A DNA stretch of 35,236 nt from Caloramator mitchellensis (GTDB taxonomy: Bacteria > Bacillota > Clostridia > Clostridiales > Caloramatoraceae). The position numbers and the translations under genes were made by a program. The notes below the pieces were generated by a model, which did not search any database, had not been told where the DNA came from, and was given only the letters and a program-made list of their open reading frames with translations. Below are positions 14,148 through 21,675 of this stretch, one piece after another (the stretch's first letter is position 1; the number at the start of each line of letters is the position of its first letter). The stretch is taken from NCBI RefSeq assembly GCF_001440545.1, contig NZ_LKHP01000017.1, forward strand, positions 1 to 35,236. Direction: 5' to 3'.

Positions 14148-14220
14148 GAGTAGCACAGCTACTCTGGGGCTCGCATTGTGCGGGTGAGCAGCCTTTCCCC
14201 CAGGCTGCTTTTTAGTTTTT
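14148..14220 (+). ncRNA. Structured phage RNA candidate ending in a terminator
   Basis: Hairpin 1: GAGTAGC (14148-14154) with GCTACTC (14158-14164). Hairpin 2: CGC-attgt-GCG, outer GCTC/GAGC. Hairpin 3 is the terminator. CUGGGG (14164-14169) can also pair with CCCCAG (14198-14203), giving a pseudoknot or an alternative to the terminator. A late promoter may lie just upstream. Role inferred; homology search needed to confirm conservation. Confidence 0.5.
14187..14220 (+). terminator. Intrinsic terminator of the early operon
   Basis: AGCAGCCT (14187-14194) and AGGCTGCT (14202-14209) form a perfect 8-bp stem with loop TTCCCCC, followed by TTTTTAGTTTTT. Strong rho-independent terminator. Confidence 0.85.
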
Positions 14221-14228
14221 TGAAGAAA

Positions 14229-14272
14229 TAGCGTCCGCATTCTCGTGACTTTAGTCATGAGTAAGGACGCTA
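14229..14272. repeat. 44-nt imperfect hairpin
   Basis: Outer arms TAGCGTCC (14229-14236) and GGACGCTA (14265-14272) are perfect. Inner arms CTCGTGAC (14242-14249) and GTCATGAG (14254-14261) have one G-T pair. No T run follows on the plus strand. Possible operator, RNA element or insertion boundary of the toxin-antitoxin cargo. Confidence 0.5.
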
Positions 14273-14351
14273 TAACATATGTTAATTATAATATAGGTTT
14301 AATAAAAAATAGAAAAAAGGTAAAAATAATAATAAAAATGCCCTCAAAAAG

Positions 14352-14380
14352 TGGCAAAAACAAAACTAATATGATATAAT
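14352..14380 (+). promoter_or_regulatory. Probable toxin-antitoxin promoter
   Basis: A consensus TATAAT (14375-14380) with a weak TGGCAA (14352-14357) 17 bp upstream, 45 bp before the toxin start. TGCC...GGCA inverted halves around the -35 might be an antitoxin operator, but this is weak. Confidence 0.45.
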
Positions 14381-14425
14381 AAAAATAAGTAAAGAACATC
14401 TCACGACACGAAAGAGGGCGATATT

Positions 14426-14758
14426 ATTTTACTACAGAATAATTTACTAACAGCATATTTAAAAGAGATAAAGAAAGTAGTTGTAGAAAAAGGCTTTCAA
14501 TTTGTTAGAAGAGATAAAAATGTTAAATTTATGAGAAATTATGGGTTGTTAACAGAAGATGTGAAGAGAATTATTTTGGGCCTTAGGCCTCAAGATTATA
14601 TAAAAGGACCTGAAAAAGACCACAATCCAAAATATGAAGGAGATATTTGGGTTTTCAAGAATACAACATATTTAGATAAACAAATTTACATAAAAATTAG
14701 ATATAACCCTCCAGAAGAGGTGGTATGTATATCATTTCATGAAGACATGAATGAATAA
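14426..14758 (+). CDS. MqsR-like type II toxin, apparent AUU start
   Basis: 110 residues if started at ATT 14426. LLTEDVKRIILGLRPQDYIKG, IWVFK, IYIKIRY and VVCISFHED follow the MqsR pattern, a RelE-fold mRNA interferase. The frame is open from a stop at 14390, and no ATG, GTG or TTG occurs before ATG 14531. That later ATG would remove a conserved-looking helix (LKEIKKVVVEKGFQFVRRDKN). AGAGGG ends seven bases before the ATT, an ideal spacing. It is followed 14 bases later by a MqsA-like antitoxin, which supports the call. A rare start would keep toxin level low. The 75-aa form from 14531 is the alternative. Confidence 0.7.
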   Translation: MLLQNNLLTAYLKEIKKVVVEKGFQFVRRDKNVKFMRNYGLLTEDVKRIILGLRPQDYIKGPEKDHNPKYEGDIWVFKNTTYLDKQIYIKIRYNPPEEVVCISFHEDMNE

Positions 14759-14772
14759 AGGGGAGGATTTAC

Positions 14773-15783
14773 ATGAAAAAGGTTTATTGCCCTAACTGTA
14801 ATGGATACGTTGAATATGAGATAAGGCAAAATTTAATAAATGAGTATAAAGGTATAAAAGTAAATGTTATTGAAAATATTGCATATTGTAAAAAATGTGG
14901 TGAGGATCTATTTGTTGAAGAAATCGAAGAAGATAATTTAAAAAGATTGTATGAAAAATACAGAGAGATTATGGGAATAATTAAGCCCGAAGATATTATA
15001 AAACTAAGGGATAAGTATGCCTTATCGCAAAGAGAACTTGGTGCTATTCTTGGTTGGGGTAAGATGACTATAAATAGATATGAAAGAGGAGATTTACCAA
15101 GCCAAAGTCACAGTGATTTATTAAAACTATTGCTTGAAGATGAAGAGGTTTTTAAGGAAAAAGTTGAGGAAGCGTATAACAAGGAACGGATATCAAAGAA
15201 AACATATGATAAAGTAAACAATAAACTAGGGGATATTGTTAAATTTCAAAAGAAAAAGTATATAATAAATTTGTTAAGTCATGAAGAAAATATTTATAAT
15301 GGTTATAAGAAATTTGACTTTGAAAAAGTGGAAAATTTAATAAGCTATTTGGCTGATAAAATTAATGAACTATATCAAACTAACCTAAATAAGTTGTTAT
15401 GGTATACAGATTTTATCTCTTTTAAACATTATGTTACTTCAATAACAGGTTTAAGATATGTTAAGTGCCATTATGGGCCTGTTGTTGAAAAAAGGGGATA
15501 TGTTGAACTTTTGAATTATCCAAGTGATAAATTTGTGATGGAAGAACAAGAATCAATCGATGGAACATCTACAATTATAAAAATAAAGAGTAATAAAAAT
15601 TATGACATGTCTATTTTTACTGAAGAAGAACTTCAAGTAATAAATATTGTAATAGATAAATTTAAAAATAAAAGTTGCAGGGAAATTTCCGATATATCAC
15701 ATAAAGAAAAAGGGTGGCTTGAAACTCCTTTTGAAAATTTAATTTCATATGATTATGCAGATGAACTTAAAATAGTTATATAA
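14773..15783 (+). CDS. MqsA-like antitoxin fused to a Panacea (DUF4065/SocA-like) domain
   Basis: 336 residues. An N-terminal YgiT/MqsA zinc finger (C6, C9, C39, C42) is followed by an XRE helix-turn-helix (about 72-125; LSQRELGAILGWGKMTINRYERGDLPS). The C-terminal region (about 175-300), with LADKINELYQTNLNKLLWYTDFISFKHYV...YGPVV, matches the Panacea domain, known from diverse antitoxins. It would neutralise the upstream MqsR-like toxin and repress the pair. It is much longer than classic MqsA (about 131 aa). GGGGAGG before the ATG; a strong terminator follows. Confidence 0.8.
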   Translation: MKKVYCPNCNGYVEYEIRQNLINEYKGIKVNVIENIAYCKKCGEDLFVEEIEEDNLKRLYEKYREIMGIIKPEDIIKLRDKYALSQRELGAILGWGKMTINRYERGDLPSQSHSDLLKLLLEDEEVFKEKVEEAYNKERISKKTYDKVNNKLGDIVKFQKKKYIINLLSHEENIYNGYKKFDFEKVENLISYLADKINELYQTNLNKLLWYTDFISFKHYVTSITGLRYVKCHYGPVVEKRGYVELLNYPSDKFVMEEQESIDGTSTIIKIKSNKNYDMSIFTEEELQVINIVIDKFKNKSCREISDISHKEKGWLETPFENLISYDYADELKIVI

Positions 15784-15786
15784 ATT

Positions 15787-15815
15787 AAGAGCCTTAATTA
15801 GGCTCTTTTTATTTT
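15787..15815 (+). terminator. Terminator after the toxin-antitoxin pair
   Basis: AAGAGCC (15787-15793) and GGCTCTT (15801-15807), loop TTAATTA, then a T-rich tail. It isolates the cargo from the packaging genes. Confidence 0.8.
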
Positions 15816-15836
15816 GTAGAAAGGAGTTGAGGAGAG

Positions 15837-15998
15837 GTGAAAATAGGAGAAATACTCAAACATAAACAGCCAAGGGAATACGAAAAGTTGATGAAGGAGA
15901 GGAAAGAGCACCTCGCCTTTAAAGATATTGAGGAATTGATGGGAGTGCATGAGCACATATATAAAAGGCGTAGAGGAGCATATAGGCAAATAAGGTGA
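15837..15998 (+). CDS. Small basic protein upstream of terminase
   Basis: 53 residues from GTG 15837, ten bases after AAGGAG; an in-frame stop at 15828 excludes a longer form. It is rich in Lys, Arg, Glu and His and ends GAYRQIR. Short proteins of this look often precede the small terminase in Firmicutes phages. Possibly a packaging accessory; function unknown. Confidence 0.55.
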   Translation: MKIGEILKHKQPREYEKLMKERKEHLAFKDIEELMGVHEHIYKRRRGAYRQIR

Positions 15999-16016
15999 AG
16001 AAGGAGGTGGCATTCA

Positions 16017-16478
16017 GTGGGTAAATTAACGAAAAAACAGAAGGCATTCTGCGATTTCTATATTGAAACGCTGAATGCCACAGAAAGTTATAAAAGGGCT
16101 TATAATACTAAAAATGATGATACAGCAAGAAAAAATGGCTCAAGATTGCTGACAAATGTAGACATTAAAAACTATATTTCCGAAAGATTAAAACAGATAG
16201 AAAATCAACGCATAGCAAAAGCAGAGGAAGTATTGGAATTTCTATCTAAATCAATGCGAGGAGAAATTAAAGAGGAAGTAGTTGTAGTAGAATCGGTTAG
16301 AAAAGGTGCAACAAAAGCAAAAATTATAAAGAAACAGATAGGGGCAAGAGACAGGATAAAAGCTGCAGAGCTCCTTGGTAAAAGATATACTCTGTTTACC
16401 GAAAAGGTAAATGTAGAAGGGAATATGGGTGTTGTAATAATAGATGATATAAAGGAAGATGGTGCAAATGAAGATTAA
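16017..16478 (+). CDS. terS: Terminase small subunit
   Basis: 153 residues. LTKKQKAFCDFYIETLNATESYKRAYN is the typical start of the Terminase_2 family, a DNA-binding subunit that recognises the phage packaging site. The C-terminal part ends in an oligomerisation-like segment and acidic tail. GTG start nine bases after AAGGAGG. It overlaps the large subunit by about 11 bases, as usual for the pair. Confidence 0.9.
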   Translation: MGKLTKKQKAFCDFYIETLNATESYKRAYNTKNDDTARKNGSRLLTNVDIKNYISERLKQIENQRIAKAEEVLEFLSKSMRGEIKEEVVVVESVRKGATKAKIIKKQIGARDRIKAAELLGKRYTLFTEKVNVEGNMGVVIIDDIKEDGANED

Positions 16479-17724
16479 ATTAAGCGAACTTATTGCACCT
16501 TCTTTTTATGAAATTCACAACGATATAAAAAACAATAGATATACACATTATTGGCTAAAAGGTGGAAGAGGGTCGACAAAATCATCGTTTGTCAGTATTG
16601 AAATAATACTTGGTATAATGAAGGATCCTAAAGCTAATGCAGTTGTTTTAAGAAAAGTAAAGGAAACATTAAAGGACAGTGTATTTGAACAACTTGTATG
16701 GGCCATAGAAAAGCTACAAGTGAGTGAATACTGGGATATTAAACATAACCCTATGGAATTAACGTATATTCCTACAGGGCAAAAGATATTATTCAGAGGA
16801 GCAGATAAACCTAAAAAGATAAAATCGACTAAAGTAAGTAAAGGTTATATAAAGTTTATATGGTATGAAGAAGTTGATGAATTTAATGGAATAGAAGAAA
16901 TAAGAATGATTAACCAGTCCTTAATGAGAGGTGGAGAAAAGTTTGTAGTATTTTATACGTATAATCCGCCTAATAGTGTTAGAAGCTGGGTAAATGAAGA
17001 AGTTTTAATCGATAGGGAAGATAGAAAAGTTCATCATAGCACATATTTAACTGTTCCAAAAGCATGGCTTGGTGAACAGTTTTTTATTGAAGCAGAACAC
17101 CTAAAGAAGGTTAATGAAAAAGCATACAGACATGAATATTTAGGAGAGGTAACAGGAACAGGTGGAGAAATATTTACTAATGTTACTGCAAGAAAGATAA
17201 CTGATGAAGAGATAAAAATATTTGACAGGATAAAAAGAGGAATTGACTTTGGTTATGCAGGGGATCCGTTTCATTATACAGTATGTCACTTTGATAAAAC
17301 ACGCAGAAGGCTTTATATATTCTACGAAATACATCAAGCAGGATTAAGCAATAGAAAAGCAGCAGAATTAATTAAGAAAGAAAATGTTTCAAATAGGTGG
17401 ATTACAGCAGATAGTGCGGAACCAAAATCAATAGATGAGTTAAAAGAATACGGTTTAAGAGTAAAAGGTGCAAAGAAAGGTCCAGATAGTGTTGAATATG
17501 GGATTAAATTTTTGCAGGATTTAGAGGAGATAATAATTGACCCGGAAAGATGCCCTAATACTTTGAGGGAATTTTTAAATTATGAGCTTGAAAAGGACAA
17601 AGAAGGTAACTTTAAAGCAGATTATCCAGATAAGAACAATCATAGTATAGATGCAGTTAGGTATGCTTTAGAGGATGATATGTTAAGCAGAAAGCCAATC
17701 ATAAGCAAACCACAAGGATGGTGA
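16468..17724 (+). CDS. terL: Terminase large subunit (PBSX-type)
   Basis: 418 residues. Walker A is KGGRGSTKSS (31-40) and Walker B is FIWYEEVDE (130-138). The RNase H-fold nuclease has D260 in GIDFGYAGDP, D315 in WITADSAEPK and a late D in NHSIDAVRY. It cuts and pumps DNA into the prohead. The start at 16468 (MKIKLSELIAPSF) is preferred over ATG 16459, because GGAAG is better spaced. Confidence 0.95.
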   Translation: MKIKLSELIAPSFYEIHNDIKNNRYTHYWLKGGRGSTKSSFVSIEIILGIMKDPKANAVVLRKVKETLKDSVFEQLVWAIEKLQVSEYWDIKHNPMELTYIPTGQKILFRGADKPKKIKSTKVSKGYIKFIWYEEVDEFNGIEEIRMINQSLMRGGEKFVVFYTYNPPNSVRSWVNEEVLIDREDRKVHHSTYLTVPKAWLGEQFFIEAEHLKKVNEKAYRHEYLGEVTGTGGEIFTNVTARKITDEEIKIFDRIKRGIDFGYAGDPFHYTVCHFDKTRRRLYIFYEIHQAGLSNRKAAELIKKENVSNRWITADSAEPKSIDELKEYGLRVKGAKKGPDSVEYGIKFLQDLEEIIIDPERCPNTLREFLNYELEKDKEGNFKADYPDKNNHSIDAVRYALEDDMLSRKPIISKPQGW

Positions 17725-17728
17725 TGAT

Positions 17729-19165
17729 ATGTTAACCGACTTAAATCAAATAGATATAGGTCAACCATGGCCGGCAGAGAGTGAAATAGAAAGACTAAGA
17801 CGATATGAAGCAAACAAAAAGCTATTTGAAGGATGTCATGATTTAGTCTTTGGAGATTGGGTTAGAAGATTGTATAGAGATGAATATAATACAGCGGTGT
17901 TTATAGTTACTAACTGGGCAAAGAGATTATCAACGTTGTGGGCAGACTTACTATTAGGTGAAAGACCACGCATAACAGCAGGAGAACAAAAATCAAAAAA
18001 ACAGCAACAATTAGAAAAGATAATTAATGACAATGATTTTTTTAATGTTGCTTACGAAGTTGCTTTAGATATTTCAAGATACGGAACAGGTATATTTAAA
18101 GTTAGATACGATAAAAAGCCCATAATAGAAGCGATTCCACCAAGCCTATGGTTCCCAGTAGTAAGTCCAGATAATATAAAAGATGTACAAGCCCATGTAA
18201 TAGCATGGACATTTGAAATAACAGAAAAAACATTACTTGGTGGGCAAAGAAAAAGGATGTTTTTAAGGGCTGAAATACACGAAAAAAGCAAGATAATAAA
18301 CAAGTTGTTTGAGCTTGATAATGGACTTATAAAATCACAGCTGCCACTTGAAACATTTTATCCTGATTTACCAGAAGAACAGGAAACAGGTGTAGATGAT
18401 TTTTTAGTTATTCCTGTTCACAACCTAATGACAAGTGATAGAGCTTATGGGTTAGATGATTATAATGATTTAGATGGAATTATACAAGAGCTTGAAATAA
18501 GATTATCACAAATAAGTAGGATTCTTGATAAGCATGCAGACCCTAATATGTATGGTCCAGATACAGCACTTGAACAAGATGAATATGGTAATTGGTATGT
18601 AAAAGGTGGCGGAAAATATTTCCCTATAAGTCAAGGAGAAAATCCGCCTGGATATGTAACATGGGATGGACAGCTTGAAGCTGCATTTAAGCATATAGAA
18701 CAGTTATTAGAGCAATTCTATGCATTAAGTGAAACAAGTGCAGCTACATTTGGACAATTAAAATCAGGACTTGCAGAGAGTGGAACAGCATTAAGAAGAC
18801 TAATGATGGCTCCACTTGCTAAGGTAAATAGAATTAGAATGAGGCTTGACCCTGCTATAGAGAAAGTGCTAATGATAGCAAGTCAACTTGATGCTAATTT
18901 AGGTAAAGGTGTTAAATTAGAAAATATTAATATAATGTGGAAAGATGGATTACCAAATGACGAAAAAGAACAAGCGGAAATTTATTCAACATTAGTTCAA
19001 AATGGATTAATTTCAAGAGAGACAGCATTAAAACATTTATTTGAGTTTGATGCAGAGACTCTAAGAGAAGAATTATCAAAAATAGCAGTTGAAGCTAATC
19101 AAGAAGCACCAGCATTATTTAAAGTGAACCTGCAAGAAGGTAGACAAACAGGCGGTGAAGAATAA
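17729..19165 (+). CDS. Portal protein (SPP1 gp6-like)
   Basis: 478 residues. The N-terminal WVRRLYRDEYNTAVFIVTNWAKRLSTLWADLLLGE and the later YALSETSAATFGQLKSGLAESGTALRRLM match the SPP1-type portal family. The protein forms the dodecameric DNA channel at the head vertex. Its stop TAA shares a base with the next ATG, so the MuF gene is translationally coupled. Length is normal. Confidence 0.9.
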   Translation: MLTDLNQIDIGQPWPAESEIERLRRYEANKKLFEGCHDLVFGDWVRRLYRDEYNTAVFIVTNWAKRLSTLWADLLLGERPRITAGEQKSKKQQQLEKIINDNDFFNVAYEVALDISRYGTGIFKVRYDKKPIIEAIPPSLWFPVVSPDNIKDVQAHVIAWTFEITEKTLLGGQRKRMFLRAEIHEKSKIINKLFELDNGLIKSQLPLETFYPDLPEEQETGVDDFLVIPVHNLMTSDRAYGLDDYNDLDGIIQELEIRLSQISRILDKHADPNMYGPDTALEQDEYGNWYVKGGGKYFPISQGENPPGYVTWDGQLEAAFKHIEQLLEQFYALSETSAATFGQLKSGLAESGTALRRLMMAPLAKVNRIRMRLDPAIEKVLMIASQLDANLGKGVKLENINIMWKDGLPNDEKEQAEIYSTLVQNGLISRETALKHLFEFDAETLREELSKIAVEANQEAPALFKVNLQEGRQTGGEE

Positions 19166-20667
19166 TGCCTTATGATGTTGAAAAACAAATAGAAGCTTTA
19201 GTTGAAATATACAGACAAGGTTTTTTAGAAGTTTTAAAGGTATTATTACACAAGGAATCAAAAAAACAAAATGTAGTATTTTATAAAGACCAACTAAAGC
19301 AGATTATGGGGATACTCAATCAAATAGACAAAGAAGCTGCAAAATGGATACAAGAAGTAATTCCAAGGATTTATCAAGAGAATTACACACAAGTTTTAGC
19401 ATACATTAACAAAGTAGGAATGCAAAAGGATATAAAACCAGAATTTGCTCAGGTGCATCAAAGAGCAATAGATGTTATCGCACAGAATATGTATGATAAT
19501 TTAAGGCAAGCAACACAATTTGCAGGAAGAAGGATAAATGATTATTACAGACAAGCAGCACTTGAAGCGGCAGCTAAAAAATATGCAGCAGGGCAAACAG
19601 TAAAGGACATATCAAAGGAGCTGCAGCAGAAGTTATTGTCACAAGGCTTAACTGGATTTAAAGATAAGTTAGGCAGGGAATGGAGAATAGATAGATACGC
19701 TGAAATGGTTGCAAGGACTACAACAGCTGAAATAGCAAGTGTTGCGACACTAAACACATGTGAGGAAGCAGGGATTGATTTAGTCAGGATAACAACACAT
19801 TATCCAACATGTGAAAAATGTGCACCACTACAAGGGAAAGTATTTAGCATTAGCGGCAAAGATAAACGTTATCCAAAGCTTGAAGATAGATATAGGCCAC
19901 CAATCCACCCTAACTGCAGACATTCCTTACAACCTTATGTTAGAGAATTTGACGATAATGCAGAAGAAACGGAAAGGTTTAGCAATACTTCTCTTACAAA
20001 GGATCCGAGAAATGAAAAAGAAAAGCAGGCCTATAAAGGAATGAGAGATAAGGTAACTATACAAAGTAATAGACGCAAAGCAAGGGAAGTTTTGTATAAT
20101 GAGAATGCACAGTTGGAAGACAAGGTTAAAGCTGCAGAAAGGTTAAAGCGTTCCTATGAAAAAGAAGGCAAAAGACCAACTGGAAAAGATGGAAGTATAA
20201 TAAAGCAATATGAAGAATATATTAAGAATAAAAAGGAAACAGCAATGACAAAGGATGATAGTAGTGATATAATTAAGACAAAACAAAGAATTAAAGAAGA
20301 TATAGCAAATGGGAAATACAATATAAAAATAAATATTGAAAAACAGAATAGGCATATATACGGAACAAATGAATATGAAGAATATTTAGATAGGCTTAAA
20401 AAAGAAAATAAAAATTATAAACCTAGTATATTAACTGCAAATGCACAGGAAATTATAGATAGATATATCTCAAATGGTGAAATAAGACTAAATAAGCATC
20501 AAGAATGGAATAACAGGCTATATGTAGAATGTGATAAACTTATTGGAATATATATAGATAAAGAAGGAAAAGAATATAAGACAAATAGATGTTGTATACA
20601 TTTCTCTAAAACAGGAATTCATGTTGTTCCGATAAAACCACTAAAGGAGCTGAATAATGATGAGTGA
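19165..20667 (+). CDS. MuF-family head morphogenesis protein fused to a C-terminal Ntox50-like toxin domain
   Basis: 500 residues, long for a MuF protein. Residues 1-290 are the head-assembly part; HYPTCEKCAPLQGKVFS (C215, C218) and HPNCRHSLQP (C251, H253) are the usual Mu F/SPP1 gp7 zinc-like motifs. A Lys/Glu-rich linker follows (about 290-385). Residues 391-495 (EKQNRHIYGTNEYEEYL to NRCCIHFSKTGIHVVPIKP) match polymorphic toxin type 50, a domain known on MuF toxins of temperate Firmicutes phages. The expected activity is nuclease-like, but the catalytic mechanism is not certain. The next gene is a candidate immunity protein. Confidence 0.85.
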   Translation: MPYDVEKQIEALVEIYRQGFLEVLKVLLHKESKKQNVVFYKDQLKQIMGILNQIDKEAAKWIQEVIPRIYQENYTQVLAYINKVGMQKDIKPEFAQVHQRAIDVIAQNMYDNLRQATQFAGRRINDYYRQAALEAAAKKYAAGQTVKDISKELQQKLLSQGLTGFKDKLGREWRIDRYAEMVARTTTAEIASVATLNTCEEAGIDLVRITTHYPTCEKCAPLQGKVFSISGKDKRYPKLEDRYRPPIHPNCRHSLQPYVREFDDNAEETERFSNTSLTKDPRNEKEKQAYKGMRDKVTIQSNRRKAREVLYNENAQLEDKVKAAERLKRSYEKEGKRPTGKDGSIIKQYEEYIKNKKETAMTKDDSSDIIKTKQRIKEDIANGKYNIKINIEKQNRHIYGTNEYEEYLDRLKKENKNYKPSILTANAQEIIDRYISNGEIRLNKHQEWNNRLYVECDKLIGIYIDKEGKEYKTNRCCIHFSKTGIHVVPIKPLKELNNDE

Positions 20668-20899
20668 TAGATTTTTAGAGAATTATCACGGAAAGCATGT
20701 TTTAATTGAGATGGAAGGTAATATTAAAATAAAGGGTTATGTAGAAGATTATAACTTTGGAGAAGACTTTGATGAAGAATATGATAGTATATGTATAAGG
20801 GTTGATGAAATTGAAGCAATTAGTGATACAGAAATGAAAAATATAGGTGAAGTAATTTGTATTTATGAGAACGAAATAATCTCTATTTATGAAATATGA
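20657..20899 (+). CDS. Candidate immunity protein for the MuF toxin
   Basis: 80 residues, acidic and mostly beta, with an Sm-like opening (GKHVLIEMEGNIKIKGYVEDYNF). It overlaps the toxin-domain end by 11 bases and is followed by a terminator. In MuF toxin loci a small downstream gene often neutralises the toxin, and its acidic nature suits binding a basic nuclease. No known immunity family is recognised. ATG 20657 has AAGGAG seven bases upstream. Confidence 0.6.
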   Translation: MMSDRFLENYHGKHVLIEMEGNIKIKGYVEDYNFGEDFDEEYDSICIRVDEIEAISDTEMKNIGEVICIYENEIISIYEI

Positions 20900-20910
20900 T
20901 TTGTTAACAG

Positions 20911-20937
20911 GCACTTGCATTCGCAGGTGCTTTTTAT
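20911..20937 (+). terminator. Terminator after the MuF toxin and immunity genes
   Basis: GCACTTGC (20911-20918) and GCAGGTGC (20923-20930) with one G-T pair, then TTTTTATATT. It lies inside the late operon, so read-through or a downstream start would be needed for the capsid genes. Confidence 0.75.
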
Positions 20938-20938
20938 A

Positions 20939-21008
20939 TTGCCCTTTTTAGTATTGTAGGGCCAAAAGAAGAAGACCGCAGCTGGAGCCGACCAGTATAA
21001 AAAGGCAA
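20939..21008 (+). ncRNA. Structured leader before the scaffold gene
   Basis: TTGCC-C-TTTTTA (20939-20950) pairs with TAAAAAGGCAA (20998-21008). After one bulged G the stem continues TATTG (20952-20956) with CAGTA (20993-20997). It encloses about 36 nt with further inner pairing (GGC/GCC; a CAGCTG palindrome). A 16-bp stem in a non-coding leader of a structural operon is unusual; function inferred only. Confidence 0.5.
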
Positions 21009-21036
21009 GTGGGAATAATAAAAGGAGGTTTATGTT

Positions 21037-21651
21037 ATGGACTTAAAAGAACTTTTAGGAGAAGAACTTTACAGCAAAGTAAAAGAAAAAATAGGGGATA
21101 AGGAACTAATCGTCAACGATGGTTCATATATCCCAAAGGCAAAGTTTGATGAAATTAATGAACAAAAGAAACTTTACAAGCAACAAGCAGAAGATTTAAA
21201 CAAACAGTTTGAAGAAATGAAAAAGCAGGCAAAAGGAAATGAAGAATTGCAAAATCAAATTCAGGAGCTCCAAACAAAACTACAAGAATCAGAAGGAAAG
21301 ATAAAAGACGTTAGTATATCTGCAGCAATAAAAATGGCTGCAATTAAATCAAACGCAAAAGACCCTGATATTGTTTCAATGCTTATTGATAAGTCTAAAC
21401 TAAATATCAAAGAAGATGGTTCAATTGAAGGCCTTGATGAGCAATTAAAATCAATTGCTGAAACCAAGGCTTTTTTATTTGGTGATGTGCAAACAAAAAT
21501 AGGTGGTGCATCTAATCCACCAGGTGGAGCTAATCCTACCATTAAAAACCCATGGGCAAAAGAAACATTTAATTTAACAGAACAAGCAAAGATTTTAAAA
21601 GAAAACCCTGCATTAGCAGAACAACTTAAAGCTGCAGCAGGTGTAAAATAA
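21037..21651 (+). CDS. Scaffold protein (GP20-like)
   Basis: 204 residues with a long coiled coil (about 35-95, rich in Gln, Glu and Lys) and a C-terminal GASNPPGGANPTIKNPWAKETFN segment, both typical of the GP20-type phage scaffold family. It shapes the prohead and precedes the major capsid gene by 24 bases. AAAGGAGG lies before the ATG. Confidence 0.85.
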   Translation: MDLKELLGEELYSKVKEKIGDKELIVNDGSYIPKAKFDEINEQKKLYKQQAEDLNKQFEEMKKQAKGNEELQNQIQELQTKLQESEGKIKDVSISAAIKMAAIKSNAKDPDIVSMLIDKSKLNIKEDGSIEGLDEQLKSIAETKAFLFGDVQTKIGGASNPPGGANPTIKNPWAKETFNLTEQAKILKENPALAEQLKAAAGVK

Positions 21652-21675
21652 AAAAATTTAAAGGAGGAATAAATT

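Larger units (their letters stand above)
14069..14425 (+). other. 357-bp regulatory gap between early and cargo/late genes
   Basis: No complete gene is visible. In order it holds three GAGAC repeats (14073-14101), an A/T-rich promoter-like stretch (TAAAAT at 14131-14136), a structured RNA ending in a strong terminator (14148-14220), a 44-nt hairpin (14229-14272), an AACATATGTT palindrome (14274-14283), an A-rich tract, and a promoter (14352-14380) for the toxin gene. Confidence 0.7.

Noticed and set aside
14274-14283. AACATATGTT palindrome
   Set aside because: A 10-bp A/T-rich palindrome is expected by chance in this composition; no partner copy was found.
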